A stretch of 64,000 nt of DNA from Eubacteriales bacterium (GTDB lineage: Bacteria > Bacillota > Clostridia > Christensenellales > CAG-138): the NCBI GenBank assembly GCA_028694155.1, contig JAQUTY010000002.1, positions 1 to 64,000 on the forward strand, written 5' to 3'. Numbering within the stretch: position 1 is the first letter of the stretch; each line of letters opens with the position of its first letter. The notes beneath the pieces were generated by a model. That model was not told the origin of the DNA. It saw only the letters and a list, made by a program, of their open reading frames with translations, and ran no database searches. Of the stretch, positions 34,456 through 44,448 are shown one piece after another. The translations under genes were made by a program, and so were the position numbers.

Positions 34456-35874
34456 TTAACCCAAACGAATCTTTGCTTTGATGTATGGGCCGCCATCGGA
34501 AACTTTGACCCATTCCTTGTAGCCCTTGCCGCAGAAGCCGCCGCCTGCAAGCTCCACGTTGGGAGACATCATGGTGATGGACTTTAGCAAATCGGGGACA
34601 TAGCCTGTAAGCACGATGGGCGAGAAAATCTTGCCCGTGAGCTTGCCGTCCTTGATTTGACGAGCAAAGTTGACCATGCACTGTATGCCCCAATTTTTTG
34701 GGTCCTCCATGCCGCTGGTCGGGTTGTCAATGAGAAAGCCGTCCTTGATGGAGGCAATCATATCCTCAACGCTGTCCGTGCCACCCTCAAAGTAGGTGTT
34801 GGTCATGCGGGTATAAGCTTTTCTCAGATAGCTCTCACGCCTGCCGTTGCCCGTTGGAGGTGTGCCAAGGAACATTGCGCTTTGAGCGTCGCTGATGCCA
34901 CGCACCAAAATGCCCTTGTCGATTATGAGCGTATCGCCTGTGGTCGTTCCCTCATCGTCAAAGAAGCAGGTTGCCGTCTCCTTTGCAACAGCAGCACCGT
35001 CATGCATGGTGACAAGGGGCGAGGCGACCTGCTTGCCCACATAGGACTTAGCAAGCGCACGGTCCTTGACAAACATATCCATCTCAACACCGTGACCAAA
35101 CGCCTCATGGACAATCATTCCTGTGACATCGGGCGTGCAAACACACTCGTACTCACCGGGGACAATGGGTTCGCTGTCCAGCAGCTCAATGACGGTCTTG
35201 ACGGCGTTGGGAACCTCGGCACTCATCTTTTGAAGCACCTCTGCACCGCCTAGGTTGGAGAATCCCTTGTAATAATCCTTGATTTCCTCGCCACGGGCGG
35301 CCATCAGGGACATTCCGCCGCACATCCACATTGCGTTCTGCTCCAAATCTCGGTTGCGTGAGAGAAACAGCTTGGAGTAGCGTTGGTAGTTGCAAAAAAC
35401 GTTGCAATCGAGCAAACGCTCGTCCATATCCAGCGCACTTTGGCGAATTGAGGTGATATGCTCAACGATGGCTTCATCGCCCATATCTGAGGGGTGAATC
35501 TCATACTCGGTGCTTTTGTGCATAGTAAGTGGCTCATCGGACAGCTGCGCATACTCATTGACAGAGAATCCGTCCGCAAGCGGCATGAGGGTGGAACGAA
35601 CCTTTGACAGAACCTCGTCGATATTATTTTCGCTCAATTCATTGAGTGAGCATTCACCATAGCTTTTCCCGTCATAGACTTTGATAACGGTGCCGGACGC
35701 ACTCAATATGTCGTGCACATAGACCACCGTGCCGCCTTTGGAAACTTGATAAATCTTTGCGTCCGCTTCCGTGGCAAGAATGGTCGCAAAGGGATACTCT
35801 TGGAGCAGTCGAGCGAGTAGCTTTTTGTAAACGGGCTTCTGCTGCTCAAGATATAAGCTGGGTTTGACCTGCAT
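34456..35874 (-). CDS. tldD: TldD metalloprotease subunit
   Basis: 472 aa. The zinc motif IVHEAFGHGVEMDMF (HExxxH) and C-terminal AGGGFCGKGYKEWVKVSDGGPYIK are typical. It is the catalytic partner of TldE. The ATG at 35874 has GGAGGAAT upstream and a TATAAT at 35903-35908. A 41-bp piece of this gene (35439-35479) recurs upstream of cas9 at 38096-38136. Confidence 0.9.
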   Translation of the reverse strand: MQVKPSLYLEQQKPVYKKLLARLLQEYPFATILATEADAKIYQVSKGGTVVYVHDILSASGTVIKVYDGKSYGECSLNELSENNIDEVLSKVRSTLMPLADGFSVNEYAQLSDEPLTMHKSTEYEIHPSDMGDEAIVEHITSIRQSALDMDERLLDCNVFCNYQRYSKLFLSRNRDLEQNAMWMCGGMSLMAARGEEIKDYYKGFSNLGGAEVLQKMSAEVPNAVKTVIELLDSEPIVPGEYECVCTPDVTGMIVHEAFGHGVEMDMFVKDRALAKSYVGKQVASPLVTMHDGAAVAKETATCFFDDEGTTTGDTLIIDKGILVRGISDAQSAMFLGTPPTGNGRRESYLRKAYTRMTNTYFEGGTDSVEDMIASIKDGFLIDNPTSGMEDPKNWGIQCMVNFARQIKDGKLTGKIFSPIVLTGYVPDLLKSITMMSPNVELAGGGFCGKGYKEWVKVSDGGPYIKAKIRLG

Positions 35875-36005
35875 AAGATTCCTCCTTAATAAATATATGA
35901 CGATTATATCAGAACAGCGGGTCTGTGGATAGAGCGAAAAACAGGTTTTTTTCAACCTTTTTCTTTCCCAACAGTAAATTTCCCCACTCAAAACATAAAT
36001 TTTTT

Positions 36006-36686
36006 CTACTGCAAATATGGTTTTAGCATATCGAAAAGCTCGTACACAACAGTTCCGGGCGAGCACTTTGAGGGACTCTTTGTTTTGTGAAGCTTTCGCA
36101 ATTTCTTTGCGTTGACCAAGGCTGTGTTCAATCTTGGCAGCAGAATATCAAACATATCATCTCTGTTCTTCTCATACTTTCCTTTTCCGTCTTTTACAAG
36201 ATGCTTGGACAGATTCTCAATATATTGGGCACGGCATATGTCTGCGTGCATATAGTCATAATGGAGAAGAAACCATAACTCTATGCATTCGTTCGACCAT
36301 AACGCATGGAATTGTGGCCCGTCCTTTTTGCTTAACGATATGCATCTGTGCATTGTGTTATCAAAATCGTCTGCGGGAAAGTCATCCTTGTCATACACCA
36401 GCCAAATATGAGCGTAGGATGAGCATACTTCCTTGTCGTCTGCTACTTCCTGTAACAGCTTTTGGCAACTGTACCCCATGCCTTGGATTGTAATGCTGCC
36501 ACGATACAGACCTCCTTCCTCCGATTCGATGACTTTTTTCATCGCTTCGAAGTACAATGGTTCGGTCTTAATTCCCTCCGTTACAATGAGATGCCGTTCG
36601 GGAGGCTCCAAAATGGTTCGTCGGTTTTCACGACTCTGCCGCCACTTTTTGTCCGCATCAGACTTTTTGGGTGGATGAAGGCTCAT
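36006..36686 (-). CDS. rloB: RloB-like protein
   Basis: 226 aa. RloB-family features: an N-terminal basic stretch, VTEGIKTEPLYFEAMKKV (a Toprim-like glutamate position), WLVYDKDDFP and SNECIELWFLLHYDY. The family accompanies the RloA ATPase and restriction loci; AbiL-type abortive infection uses a similar pair. The nuclease role is inferred, not shown. The ATG at 36686 overlaps the rloA stop (TGATG), so the pair is coupled. Confidence 0.8.
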   Translation of the reverse strand: MSLHPPKKSDADKKWRQSRENRRTILEPPERHLIVTEGIKTEPLYFEAMKKVIESEEGGLYRGSITIQGMGYSCQKLLQEVADDKEVCSSYAHIWLVYDKDDFPADDFDNTMHRCISLSKKDGPQFHALWSNECIELWFLLHYDYMHADICRAQYIENLSKHLVKDGKGKYEKNRDDMFDILLPRLNTALVNAKKLRKLHKTKSPSKCSPGTVVYELFDMLKPYLQ

Positions 36687-37906
36687 CAGATACGCCCCCA
36701 GTCGCTCATGCATTGAAAGTACGGGTCAGCGCCATATCTTCCCTTTAAGTATTGTTTGTCGTATGCTGCGCCCGCATCGACCTTGGCATTCTTGGAGGTC
36801 TTTATGTCATACAAGGAGTAGATTCTACTTGACTCATCGCAGTCCCTATAGGCAAACCATATCTCATCCCGACGGAAAACCTTGTTACTCATCGTAGTCA
36901 AATCGTGCGATGTAAACCAGAGCTGTGCGCCCTTGGTGTTAATGGTAGGGTCATTATACAAACCAATTAAGTAGCGCAAAAGAGTAGGGTGCAGTTTCGC
37001 ATCCATTTCATCAATGACAAGTAACTTTCCGCCTAGAAGTGAGTTAATGAACAAGGGCAAAAGTTGAAACATTTTTCTCGTTCCGTCAGACTCGTCATCC
37101 AGCGAAAGCGAATATCGCTTGTTGTTGACCTGCCGAACGATACTTAACCCCTTGATGCTCTTATCACTGTCATATATTGGTTGATAATCGACAATACAGC
37201 CATCTATTCCGCGCAAAATATTGAGCATTTGCTCCTTCTCTTGCGGGCTGTCAATTACTCTGACAACAAGCTCGGCGATAGGGGAAGCATAGCTTTGAAG
37301 TATGCAACTCTCAAACCAATCGACAGCTTCGTTGATCTCCGTAACAGAGTATGTCGCGGCCACAAAAGATAAGAATGGCATCCTCTCGTTGACGGAGGTC
37401 GATACCTTATGGCTTGACAAGGCCGAACCAAGCTCAATGTTTGCATTCTCGCGCAAAAATATCTTTGCCGGTCGCTTCCCGCCAATGATACGGCGCTGCA
37501 GGCTCTCAAACACGACAATCCCGTCTTGTGTGCTTAATGCATAACGGAAATCCGCCCCCTTGCTGCGAAAGTAAACCTCAAAAGAAGTAGGCTCTTTACT
37601 CTCTCCATCTGTAAATGCAAATGGTGCACAGCCCTCGTTATACATGCTGTCTACATTCGCAATGGCCTTATTTACAAGCAGTATTGGACGCACGACCATT
37701 GATACCATGCAGATGAACGCACGAAGCAGGTTCGTCTTGCCTCCGCCGTTTGGCCCATATACGACGGATACCGGAAGAAAACGCTTTGAGTCCATAGCGT
37801 CCACTATCAGTGTTTGGCTCAACTCCTCTGCGCACGATGCCTCAAAATCGAAAGTTGTTTCGTTCCTATAAGAGCGGTAGTTGCTAAAAGTAAACTGACT
37901 TAACAT
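36686..37906 (-). CDS. rloA: RloA-like AAA/ABC ATPase
   Basis: 406 aa SMC/OLD-like single-chain ATPase (AAA_21 type): MLSQFTFSNYRSYRNETTFDF, Walker A VVYGPNGGGKTNLLRAF, signature-like LDDESDGTRKMFQL, Walker B LLVIDEMDAKLHP and a switch histidine FTSHDL. With RloB it should form a phage-sensing toxin pair. The ATG at 37906 has GGAGGAC upstream. It has its own promoter at 37926-37954. Confidence 0.82.
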   Translation of the reverse strand: MLSQFTFSNYRSYRNETTFDFEASCAEELSQTLIVDAMDSKRFLPVSVVYGPNGGGKTNLLRAFICMVSMVVRPILLVNKAIANVDSMYNEGCAPFAFTDGESKEPTSFEVYFRSKGADFRYALSTQDGIVVFESLQRRIIGGKRPAKIFLRENANIELGSALSSHKVSTSVNERMPFLSFVAATYSVTEINEAVDWFESCILQSYASPIAELVVRVIDSPQEKEQMLNILRGIDGCIVDYQPIYDSDKSIKGLSIVRQVNNKRYSLSLDDESDGTRKMFQLLPLFINSLLGGKLLVIDEMDAKLHPTLLRYLIGLYNDPTINTKGAQLWFTSHDLTTMSNKVFRRDEIWFAYRDCDESSRIYSLYDIKTSKNAKVDAGAAYDKQYLKGRYGADPYFQCMSDWGRI

Positions 37907-37925
37907 AATTTTGTCCTCCATGGTC

Positions 37926-37954
37926 ATTATACTAATAGAATTTCCAATCGTCAA
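37926..37954 (-). promoter_or_regulatory. Promoter of rloAB
   Basis: Minus-strand TTGACG (37949-37954), 17-bp spacer and TATAAT (37926-37931), 20 bases before the rloA start. Confidence 0.8.
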
Positions 37955-38095
37955 GATTAATATGCAAATATCAGAAAATAATTCTACAATCATCGTATTA
38001 AAATCCATTTTGAGCAATTTTATAGACAAATTAGGGCAGTTGGGTCAATTTCTTGTGTCTGTGCAGGTAATGTGATAGAACACGTCAAATCTAGT

Positions 38096-38136
38096 TTTGG
38101 CTAATTGTGGTGATATGCTCAACGATTGCTTGATCG
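38096..38136. repeat. 41-bp copy of a tldD internal segment
   Basis: 37 of 41 bases match 35439-35479 inside tldD in the same orientation, including an 18-base exact core. On the minus strand the tldD peptide DEAIVEHITSIRQ is nearly preserved here as DQAIVEHITTISQ, then a stop. It is a gene relic or a direct repeat flanking rloAB. Confidence 0.75.
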
Positions 38137-38151
38137 AATATAACGTTCTTC

Positions 38152-38180
38152 TTTACAAATTTATTTCATTGATTTATAAT
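38152..38180 (+). promoter_or_regulatory. Likely promoter of the cas operon
   Basis: TTTACA (38152-38157), 17-bp spacer and TATAAT (38175-38180). It would give a cas9 mRNA with a leader of about 220 nt, running antisense through the whole tracrRNA gene. Confidence 0.7.
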
Positions 38181-38253
38181 GTATAGCAACAATTAAGTGG
38201 CACTCACAACTCGTTTCAATGCTTGTGCTTGCACCTTCCTCGGTTTATTCTAT

Positions 38254-38368
38254 AAAAAAAGTCTCCTTGTAGAGACCTTGGATGCACACACTGTGCGGTC
38301 GGCGAACCGACGGTTAGAAAACATTTTTATTTGAACTCGTAGTGTAAGTCTATGGGGTAATAGACTAC
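38254..38368 (-). ncRNA. tracrRNA of the type II-A system
   Basis: The anti-repeat (38329-38366) is complementary to the first 30 or so bases of the CRISPR repeat, with a short bulge (ACTC against GAG). After it come three hairpins in minus-strand order: nexus GTCGG-ttcg-CCGAC, GCACA-gtg-TGTGC, and terminator GTCTC-tacaag-GAGAC with TTTTTTT. Length is about 115 nt. The 5' end itself can fold as GTCTAT/ATAGAC. It pairs with pre-crRNA for RNase III processing and guides Cas9. Confidence 0.9.
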
Positions 38369-38374
38369 ATTGAG

Positions 38375-38404
38375 AATATATCACATATTAGGGGGAATTG
38401 TCAA
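38375..38404 (-). promoter_or_regulatory. tracrRNA promoter overlapping the cas9 start region
   Basis: Minus-strand TTGACA (38399-38404), 18-bp spacer and TATATT (38375-38380). The -35 box ends just one base before the cas9 ATG, and the cas9 ribosome site (AGGGGG) lies inside the spacer. Confidence 0.8.
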
Positions 38405-38405
38405 C

Positions 38406-41400
38406 ATGTTTAATCAGGATTATTTTTTGGGACTTGACATCGGAACTGATTCGGTAGGTTATGCTGTGACCAACGAGGAGTATGCGCTTGCAAAGTTCAA
38501 GGGCGAGCCTATGTGGGGAGCCACTGTTTTTGAACCCGCAAATCAGTGCGCTGACAGACGAGCGTTTCGAACGGCAAGAAGAAGGCTCGACAGGAAACAG
38601 CAGCGAGTTGCCTTGATTGGAGAGCTCTTTGCAGCGGAGATTGCAAAAATCGATCCAAGATTCTTTATCCGCCGCAAGGAGAGCGCACTCTATAGAGGGG
38701 ATACCTCTGATGCCGGCGACACCAGCCTAGTGTTCAACGACGGCAATTACAAAGACAGGGATATGTACAAGGATTACCCGACCATTCATCATCTAATTGT
38801 TGATTTAATGAGCAGTGATGAGCCACATGATGTGCGGTTGGTTTATCTGGCTTGCGCATGGTTGGTCGCACATCGAGGTCATTTTCTAAGCGAAGTTGAC
38901 CGTGACAATATTGACAATGTTCGTGATTTTACTGCCGTATACGAGTCGTTTTTGGAGCACTTCAAAGAGAATGAGTACCATATGCCCTGGAACTGCAATC
39001 CCGATGAATTTGCAAAGGTCATGCAGCAGAAGAAGGGAGTATCAAAAAAAGAAAAAGAGTTTTTCAACTTGCTGTTTGATGGCAAAAAGCCAAAGAGTGA
39101 CCAAAACGAGCTCTGCCCGTATAGCCGAGCATCTATGATAAAGCTCTTGTGTGGGGGCAGTGTTGCTCCAAAGGATCTGTTCAAGAGCGATAGCTATTCC
39201 GAGGTTGCGTCTTTTTCGTTGGGAATGAAGGACGAGGACTTTGAAGCTGTTTTGAGTGAGCTTGGAGACGATGGGCAGATAGTCATTGTGCTCAAAGCCA
39301 TGTACGATTGGGCTGTCTTGATTGATGTTCTTGCCGGTAAAGACAGCATATCGCAAGCTAAGGTGAGTATCTACGAACAACATCAGCAGGATCTTAGGGG
39401 CTTGAAACACTTCATTAAAAAGTACGCAAAGTCGGATTACAACAAGATTTTTAGGGACATACGACCCGACAACTATGTTGCCTATTCGCACAATTTCAAG
39501 TCTGTAAAAACCGATGAATTGCCCGATAAGCATCTGCCCTCGGCAAATAAGGAGGTCTTTTCGAAGTACCTCTTATCCATCGTCAAGCCCATAAAGTGCG
39601 AATCGGAGGATATGCGGTTTTTTGAGGATATGATAACTCGGTTGGAGCTTCGTGCATTTCTTCCCAAGCAAGTTGACAGCGACAATCGTGTGATACCCTA
39701 TCAGTTGTATTGGCACGAGCTGGATGCGATACTAAAGCATGCCCAAAGCTATCTGCCGTTTCTTTTGGACACCGATGAAATGGGGCTTACTGTGTCCGAC
39801 AAGATTCGTTCCGTGTTTGATTTTCGGGTACCATATTATGTAGGGCCCATCGATCAGAAGGGAGATCACCACTGGCTGGAGCGCAAAGCAGGCAAAATCT
39901 ATCCGTGGAACTTTACAGTCAAGGACGATTTGGATAAGAGCATGGTCGATTTGGATAAGAGCGAGCAAGCGTTCATCAGCAGAATGACTAACACCTGCTC
40001 CTATCTTCCGGGTGAAGCCGTGCTGCCAAAGAACTCGATTTGCTACACGAAGTTCAACGTGCTAAATGAGTTGAACAATCTAAAAATCAACGACAAGCCG
40101 GTGTCGGTTGAGGTCAAGCAGGAGATATTCAAGACGCTCTTTGAAAAGAGAGCCAGAGTTTCGCCCAAGCAAATTCAAGATTATTGTATGTCCCATGGTC
40201 ATATGCGCAAGAGCGATGTTTTAAGCGGAATTGACATCACCATAAAGTCTTCGCTCAAGCCGCTGCTCGATTTTTCAAGCCTCTTGTCCCGAAAGCTGCT
40301 TAACGAAGATGATGCAGAACGCATTATCGAGCGTATCACCTATACAGGGGACAGAATGCGCCTCATTAAGTGGCTAAAGAGGGAGTTTCCGTCATTGAGC
40401 GAGGAAGATGTGCGTTATGTTTCTCGTCTCAAGTATAGCGACTTTGGACGCTTGTCGCATGAGCTTTTATACGGGATAGAGGGCATGAACAAAGCCACAG
40501 GCGAGTGCGGTACAATCATGCACTTTATGTGGACGATGAATGTCAATCTCATGCAGCTGCTTTCAGACGATTTCACATTCAGTTCGCTCATTGACCAAAG
40601 ACGTTTGGATTACTACAGGGACAAGCCCATGAGCCTAAATACTCGATTAGATGAGATGTATATTTCAAATGCCGTCAAGCGTCCTATCATTCGCACGTTG
40701 GATATTGTCAAGGAGGTAGTAGCTGCAGCAGGTCGTGAACCTAAAAAGATTTTTGTTGAAATGGCACGAGACGCAGGCGATGATAAGAAGGGAAAGAGAA
40801 CCAAGTCACGCAAAGAACAGTTGATAGAGTTGTATGACAGGCTCAACACTGATGAGGTCAGACTCGTTTATGATCAACTCAATTCAATGGGGGATTCTGC
40901 CGACAATCGCCTGCAAAGCGAGGTCTTGTTCCTGTACTACTTGCAGTTGGGCAAGTGTATGTATAGCGGGGAAGCTATCAACATTGACGACCTCAAGAAA
41001 AACATCTACAACGTTGATCACATATATCCGCAGTGCTTTGTAAAGGACGATAGCATAATTAACAACAAGGTCTTGGTTCGTTCAGAATTGAATGCGCTCA
41101 AAGATGACGACCCCATAAATCCCCAGATACGTCAGAAAATGATCGGGTACTGGACGATGCTTCACCACAACGGTCTGATAAGCGATGAAAAGTTCGATCG
41201 GCTCAAGCGCAGCACGCCATTTTCCGCAGATGAAAAAATGGGATTTATCAATCGTCAGCTGGTGGAAACACGCCAGTCCACAAAGGCCGTTGCCACCATT
41301 CTCAAAGAAATGTATCCGTCCTCGGATATTGTATATGTCAAAGCGGGGCTCGTTTCCGACTTCAGACACGAATTTGACAGGCTCAAGACTCGCTCAGTAA

Positions 41401-42503
41401 ATGACCTGCACCATGCAAAGGACGCTTATTTGAATATAGTAGTAGGCAATGTTTACCATGAGCGTTTTTCAAAGCAGTGGTTTTCACCCGACCAAAGATA
41501 CAGCATTAAGACCAAGACTGTATTTTCATCGCCCGTGATTTGTCAAGGCCGCAGCATTTGGAAGGGGGCTGAGTCATTGGAGCTTGTCAAAAAGACTGTG
41601 CTCAAGAACAATATACATTTCACTAGGTACGCATTTAAGCGTCAAGGCGGGTTCTTTGATCAGATGCCTTTGCGTCAAAAAGATGGGTTGGTTCCCAGGA
41701 AAGCCGGTCTTGATCCCAAAAAGTATGGCGGCTATAACGGCCCCACAGCGGCATTCTTTATCCCTGTCAGATATTCGGTAAAAAAGAAACTTGACGTAAT
41801 GATAATGCCCGTGGAGCTTATGTTCGCCCAACGGTTCTTGTCAGATTCCGGTTATGCGCTCGAATACGCCAAGGACACGGTAGCAAGTATAATCAACAAG
41901 GCGGTGGATAACGTAGAGTTTCCTTTGGGAATGCGCATACTTAAAGTCAACACGCTGTTCTCGTTCGATGGATGTCGGGCTTGCCTAAGCGGAAAGGCGA
42001 ACAGAGGCAAGGTTGTGAAGCTTGCCCTTATGATGCCGCTAAAGATTGACACAAAATCGGAAGGGTACATTAAGTCGCTTGAATCCTTTATTGAAAAGCG
42101 CAAGAAGAATGCCAACATCGTTGTAAACGAAAAGTATGATGGAATAACCAGTGAAAAGAACGAGCAACTGTATGAGCTTTTCTTTACAAAGCTCATGTCT
42201 CGCCCCTATTCTTATTTCCTTGAGAACCAACGAAGCACCTTGGAAGGAGGCAGAGATCGTTTCAGAGCTCTTTCTCCCGCAGATCAGGCGGCTTGCCTGA
42301 TGCAGATGCTTATGCTGCTCAAGACCTGCAACTCCGGAGGCTGCGATTTGACCCTGATTGGCGGAGTGGCTTCAGCCGGTGTTACAAGCATCAGCTCCAC
42401 ACTTTCAAACTGGAAGAAGAAGTACAGGGAAGTCTACATTATTGACGCATCAACGGCAGGCTTGTTCGAAAAGCGTTCAATAAACCTGCTCGACCTGTTA
42501 TGA
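38406..42503 (+). CDS. cas9: Cas9 endonuclease (type II-A)
   Basis: 1365 aa. RuvC-I YFLGLDIGTDSVGYAV (Asp11), Arg-rich bridge helix RRAFRTARRRLDRKQQR, REC lobe, RuvC-II KKIFVEMARD (Glu785), HNH YNVDHIYPQCF...NNKVLV (Asp871, His872), RuvC-III HHAKDAYLN (Asp1006), and a C-terminal PAM-interacting region. All catalytic residues are present, so it should be active. The ATG at 38406 has AGGGGG upstream and matches the family start; an in-frame ATG at 38370 adds a non-conserved leader inside the tracrRNA promoter. It overlaps cas1 by four bases. Confidence 0.97.
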   Translation: MFNQDYFLGLDIGTDSVGYAVTNEEYALAKFKGEPMWGATVFEPANQCADRRAFRTARRRLDRKQQRVALIGELFAAEIAKIDPRFFIRRKESALYRGDTSDAGDTSLVFNDGNYKDRDMYKDYPTIHHLIVDLMSSDEPHDVRLVYLACAWLVAHRGHFLSEVDRDNIDNVRDFTAVYESFLEHFKENEYHMPWNCNPDEFAKVMQQKKGVSKKEKEFFNLLFDGKKPKSDQNELCPYSRASMIKLLCGGSVAPKDLFKSDSYSEVASFSLGMKDEDFEAVLSELGDDGQIVIVLKAMYDWAVLIDVLAGKDSISQAKVSIYEQHQQDLRGLKHFIKKYAKSDYNKIFRDIRPDNYVAYSHNFKSVKTDELPDKHLPSANKEVFSKYLLSIVKPIKCESEDMRFFEDMITRLELRAFLPKQVDSDNRVIPYQLYWHELDAILKHAQSYLPFLLDTDEMGLTVSDKIRSVFDFRVPYYVGPIDQKGDHHWLERKAGKIYPWNFTVKDDLDKSMVDLDKSEQAFISRMTNTCSYLPGEAVLPKNSICYTKFNVLNELNNLKINDKPVSVEVKQEIFKTLFEKRARVSPKQIQDYCMSHGHMRKSDVLSGIDITIKSSLKPLLDFSSLLSRKLLNEDDAERIIERITYTGDRMRLIKWLKREFPSLSEEDVRYVSRLKYSDFGRLSHELLYGIEGMNKATGECGTIMHFMWTMNVNLMQLLSDDFTFSSLIDQRRLDYYRDKPMSLNTRLDEMYISNAVKRPIIRTLDIVKEVVAAAGREPKKIFVEMARDAGDDKKGKRTKSRKEQLIELYDRLNTDEVRLVYDQLNSMGDSADNRLQSEVLFLYYLQLGKCMYSGEAINIDDLKKNIYNVDHIYPQCFVKDDSIINNKVLVRSELNALKDDDPINPQIRQKMIGYWTMLHHNGLISDEKFDRLKRSTPFSADEKMGFINRQLVETRQSTKAVATILKEMYPSSDIVYVKAGLVSDFRHEFDRLKTRSVNDLHHAKDAYLNIVVGNVYHERFSKQWFSPDQRYSIKTKTVFSSPVICQGRSIWKGAESLELVKKTVLKNNIHFTRYAFKRQGGFFDQMPLRQKDGLVPRKAGLDPKKYGGYNGPTAAFFIPVRYSVKKKLDVMIMPVELMFAQRFLSDSGYALEYAKDTVASIINKAVDNVEFPLGMRILKVNTLFSFDGCRACLSGKANRGKVVKLALMMPLKIDTKSEGYIKSLESFIEKRKKNANIVVNEKYDGITSEKNEQLYELFFTKLMSRPYSYFLENQRSTLEGGRDRFRALSPADQAACLMQMLMLLKTCNSGGCDLTLIGGVASAGVTSISSTLSNWKKKYREVYIIDASTAGLFEKRSINLLDLL

Positions 42504-43369
42504 GCTGGCGAACGGTTCTGATTACAAACCGCTGCAAGCTCGACCTGAAGATGGCGCACATGGTGGTTCGTGGCGAGGAGACCAAGCGAATATTCCTTGA
42601 TGAGATTTCGATGCTCATCATCGAAAACACCGCCGTCTCCTTGACCGGCTGCCTAATAGCAGCATTGATTGAAAGGAAGATTAAAGTCGTATTCTGCGAT
42701 GAAAAACGCAATCCCACAGCAGAGCTTACTCCTTATGTTGGTTCGCATGACTGTTCAAGGAAGATCAAGATGCAGGTGGGCTGGAGAGACGACGTCAAGT
42801 GCGAGGTGTGGACGGGAATTGTAGCGGAGAAGATTGCCAAACAAGCACAGTTTCTTTTTGAGCTGGGCATGAAGAACGAGGCGGAATTGTTGAGGGGCTA
42901 CCTTAGGGAGATTGAACCGGGTGATACAACCAATCGCGAAGGACATGCCGCTAAAGTCTACTTCAATGCAATCTTTGGAATGGGATTCACAAGGAGCGCA
43001 GAGTGTGCAACCAATGCAGCCTTAAACTATGGATATGGTCTGATTCTGTCGGCTTTCAATCGTGAGGTGGCTGCAAATGGGTACCTGACGCAGCTGGGAT
43101 TACATCACGACAATGTGTTCAACCCCTACAACCTGAGCTGCGACCTCATGGAACCATATCGCATTTTAGTCGACAGATTTGTGAGGGAACAGGCATTTGG
43201 AGAATTTGGGACGGAGGAGAAGCATTCTATGCTCAATGTCTTGCATAAGCAGGTGCTGATTGACGGCTTACAGCAAACGACAATCAATGCTATCAAGCTG
43301 TACACAAAAAGCGTTTTCAATGCGCTCAACGACGACGATATCTCGTGTATTAAATTTATGAAGATATGA
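42500..43369 (+). CDS. cas1: Cas1 integrase (type II)
   Basis: 289 aa. Starts [24 protein letters not shown]; the metal-site regions [16 protein letters not shown] (Glu), [23 protein letters not shown] (His, Asp/Glu) are intact. With Cas2 it integrates new spacers. Overlaps cas9 and cas2 by four bases each (ATGA). Confidence 0.96.
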   Translation: MSWRTVLITNRCKLDLKMAHMVVRGEETKRIFLDEISMLIIENTAVSLTGCLIAALIERKIKVVFCDEKRNPTAELTPYVGSHDCSRKIKMQVGWRDDVKCEVWTGIVAEKIAKQAQFLFELGMKNEAELLRGYLREIEPGDTTNREGHAAKVYFNAIFGMGFTRSAECATNAALNYGYGLILSAFNREVAANGYLTQLGLHHDNVFNPYNLSCDLMEPYRILVDRFVREQAFGEFGTEEKHSMLNVLHKQVLIDGLQQTTINAIKLYTKSVFNALNDDDISCIKFMKI

Positions 43370-43686
43370 GCTACAGATTTATGCGAGTTTTGGTATTTTT
43401 TGATCTTCCAACGGAGACTCTTGAGGACAAGCGAAATTATCGCTTGTTTCGAAAGACGCTCATCAAAAGCGGGTTTTTGATGCTGCAGGAATCGGTTTAT
43501 TGCAGGATGGTGCTCAACCAGAGCGTTGAGCGCTGTCTTATTGGCAGCATTCGCAAGAGCAAGCCTCCGTCAGGAATTGTTCAAGTGCTGTCCGTAACAG
43601 AAAAACAGTTTGCAAATATGGAGTATATGGTAGGGCAGAACAAATCTGATATGATTGATTCTGACCAAAGGGTGATAGTGCTGTGA
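43366..43686 (+). CDS. cas2: Cas2
   Basis: 106 aa. [32 protein letters not shown] with Asp in the usual VFFDLP position. It forms the dimer core of the Cas1-Cas2 spacer integration complex. It overlaps cas1 (ATGA) and csn2 (GTGA). Confidence 0.95.
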   Translation: MSYRFMRVLVFFDLPTETLEDKRNYRLFRKTLIKSGFLMLQESVYCRMVLNQSVERCLIGSIRKSKPPSGIVQVLSVTEKQFANMEYMVGQNKSDMIDSDQRVIVL

Positions 43687-44348
43687 GACTTGCAACGCCT
43701 TTGATTGGGCATGTAATAGAATTTAATGAGAATAAGGTCAGTACGCTGGTCATAGAAAACCAAACATGTTTCTATAGACTTATGATGGATCTGACCATGC
43801 AGGCGGAGGGCTATGAAGGAGATGCGGTTTTGTCAAAAGACGATTGCCCGATCCAGTTTCCCAAGAACGCAGAGATTATTCAGACCTTCACGCCGTTTAC
43901 GGTCAACAGAAAATCGCTCCTTACAAAGATATGCGCAGCCATCGAAAAGGAAGGCTTGAATGAGAGTAATTTTCTCAGAACGGAGGAACTCTTAGCACAG
44001 ATAGAAAGGTACATCGATGACCTGTCGTTCGGACTTCCTTGTAGTATAACATTTGACAAGCTCAACATTTCCAGCATCATCAAAAGCGTTGGCGTGGTTA
44101 TTGAGGAGAATGAGGACGAGCCAATAGAACGCATTATAAGCTATATGGAGCTGGTTAGTGAGCTTGAGAGCGATAAACTGTTTATCTTTGTGAATATGCG
44201 AAGCTATTTCGCTGACGATAAAATGAACTTGTTTATCAAATCCGCAACAGCACACAAGCATAGAATTATGCTGCTGGATTGTAATGCACGAGCCATGCTT
44301 GATGGCGAGCAGCGCTGGACTGTGGATGAAGATTGGTGCGAGATATAG
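43683..44348 (+). CDS. csn2: Csn2 (type II-A adaptation protein)
   Basis: 221 aa, the size of canonical long-form Csn2. It starts at GTG overlapping the cas2 stop. Features include [22 protein letters not shown], the hinge [23 protein letters not shown] and [23 protein letters not shown]. Csn2 forms a tetrameric ring on DNA ends during spacer acquisition and defines subtype II-A. Confidence 0.92.
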   Translation: MRLATPLIGHVIEFNENKVSTLVIENQTCFYRLMMDLTMQAEGYEGDAVLSKDDCPIQFPKNAEIIQTFTPFTVNRKSLLTKICAAIEKEGLNESNFLRTEELLAQIERYIDDLSFGLPCSITFDKLNISSIIKSVGVVIEENEDEPIERIISYMELVSELESDKLFIFVNMRSYFADDKMNLFIKSATAHKHRIMLLDCNARAMLDGEQRWTVDEDWCEI

Positions 44349-44377
44349 TTGCAAGGTGCAACAGTTTGTGGTAAAAT
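44349..44377 (+). promoter_or_regulatory. CRISPR leader promoter
   Basis: TTGCAA (44349-44354), 17-bp spacer and TAAAAT (44372-44377) with an upstream TGG (extended -10). It starts directly after the csn2 stop codon and would transcribe the array from about 44384. Confidence 0.7.
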
Positions 44378-44448
44378 AAATGTGCAATAGACCCATGGTA
44401 CACTCCGATTTTGTAGTGTGTCGTTTCTCAGACCTGCCATATGATGCA

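Noticed and set aside
38370..38405. Upstream in-frame ATG for cas9
   Set aside because: It would add 12 non-conserved residues in the tracrRNA promoter region, with no ribosome site; the ATG at 38406 has AGGGGG.
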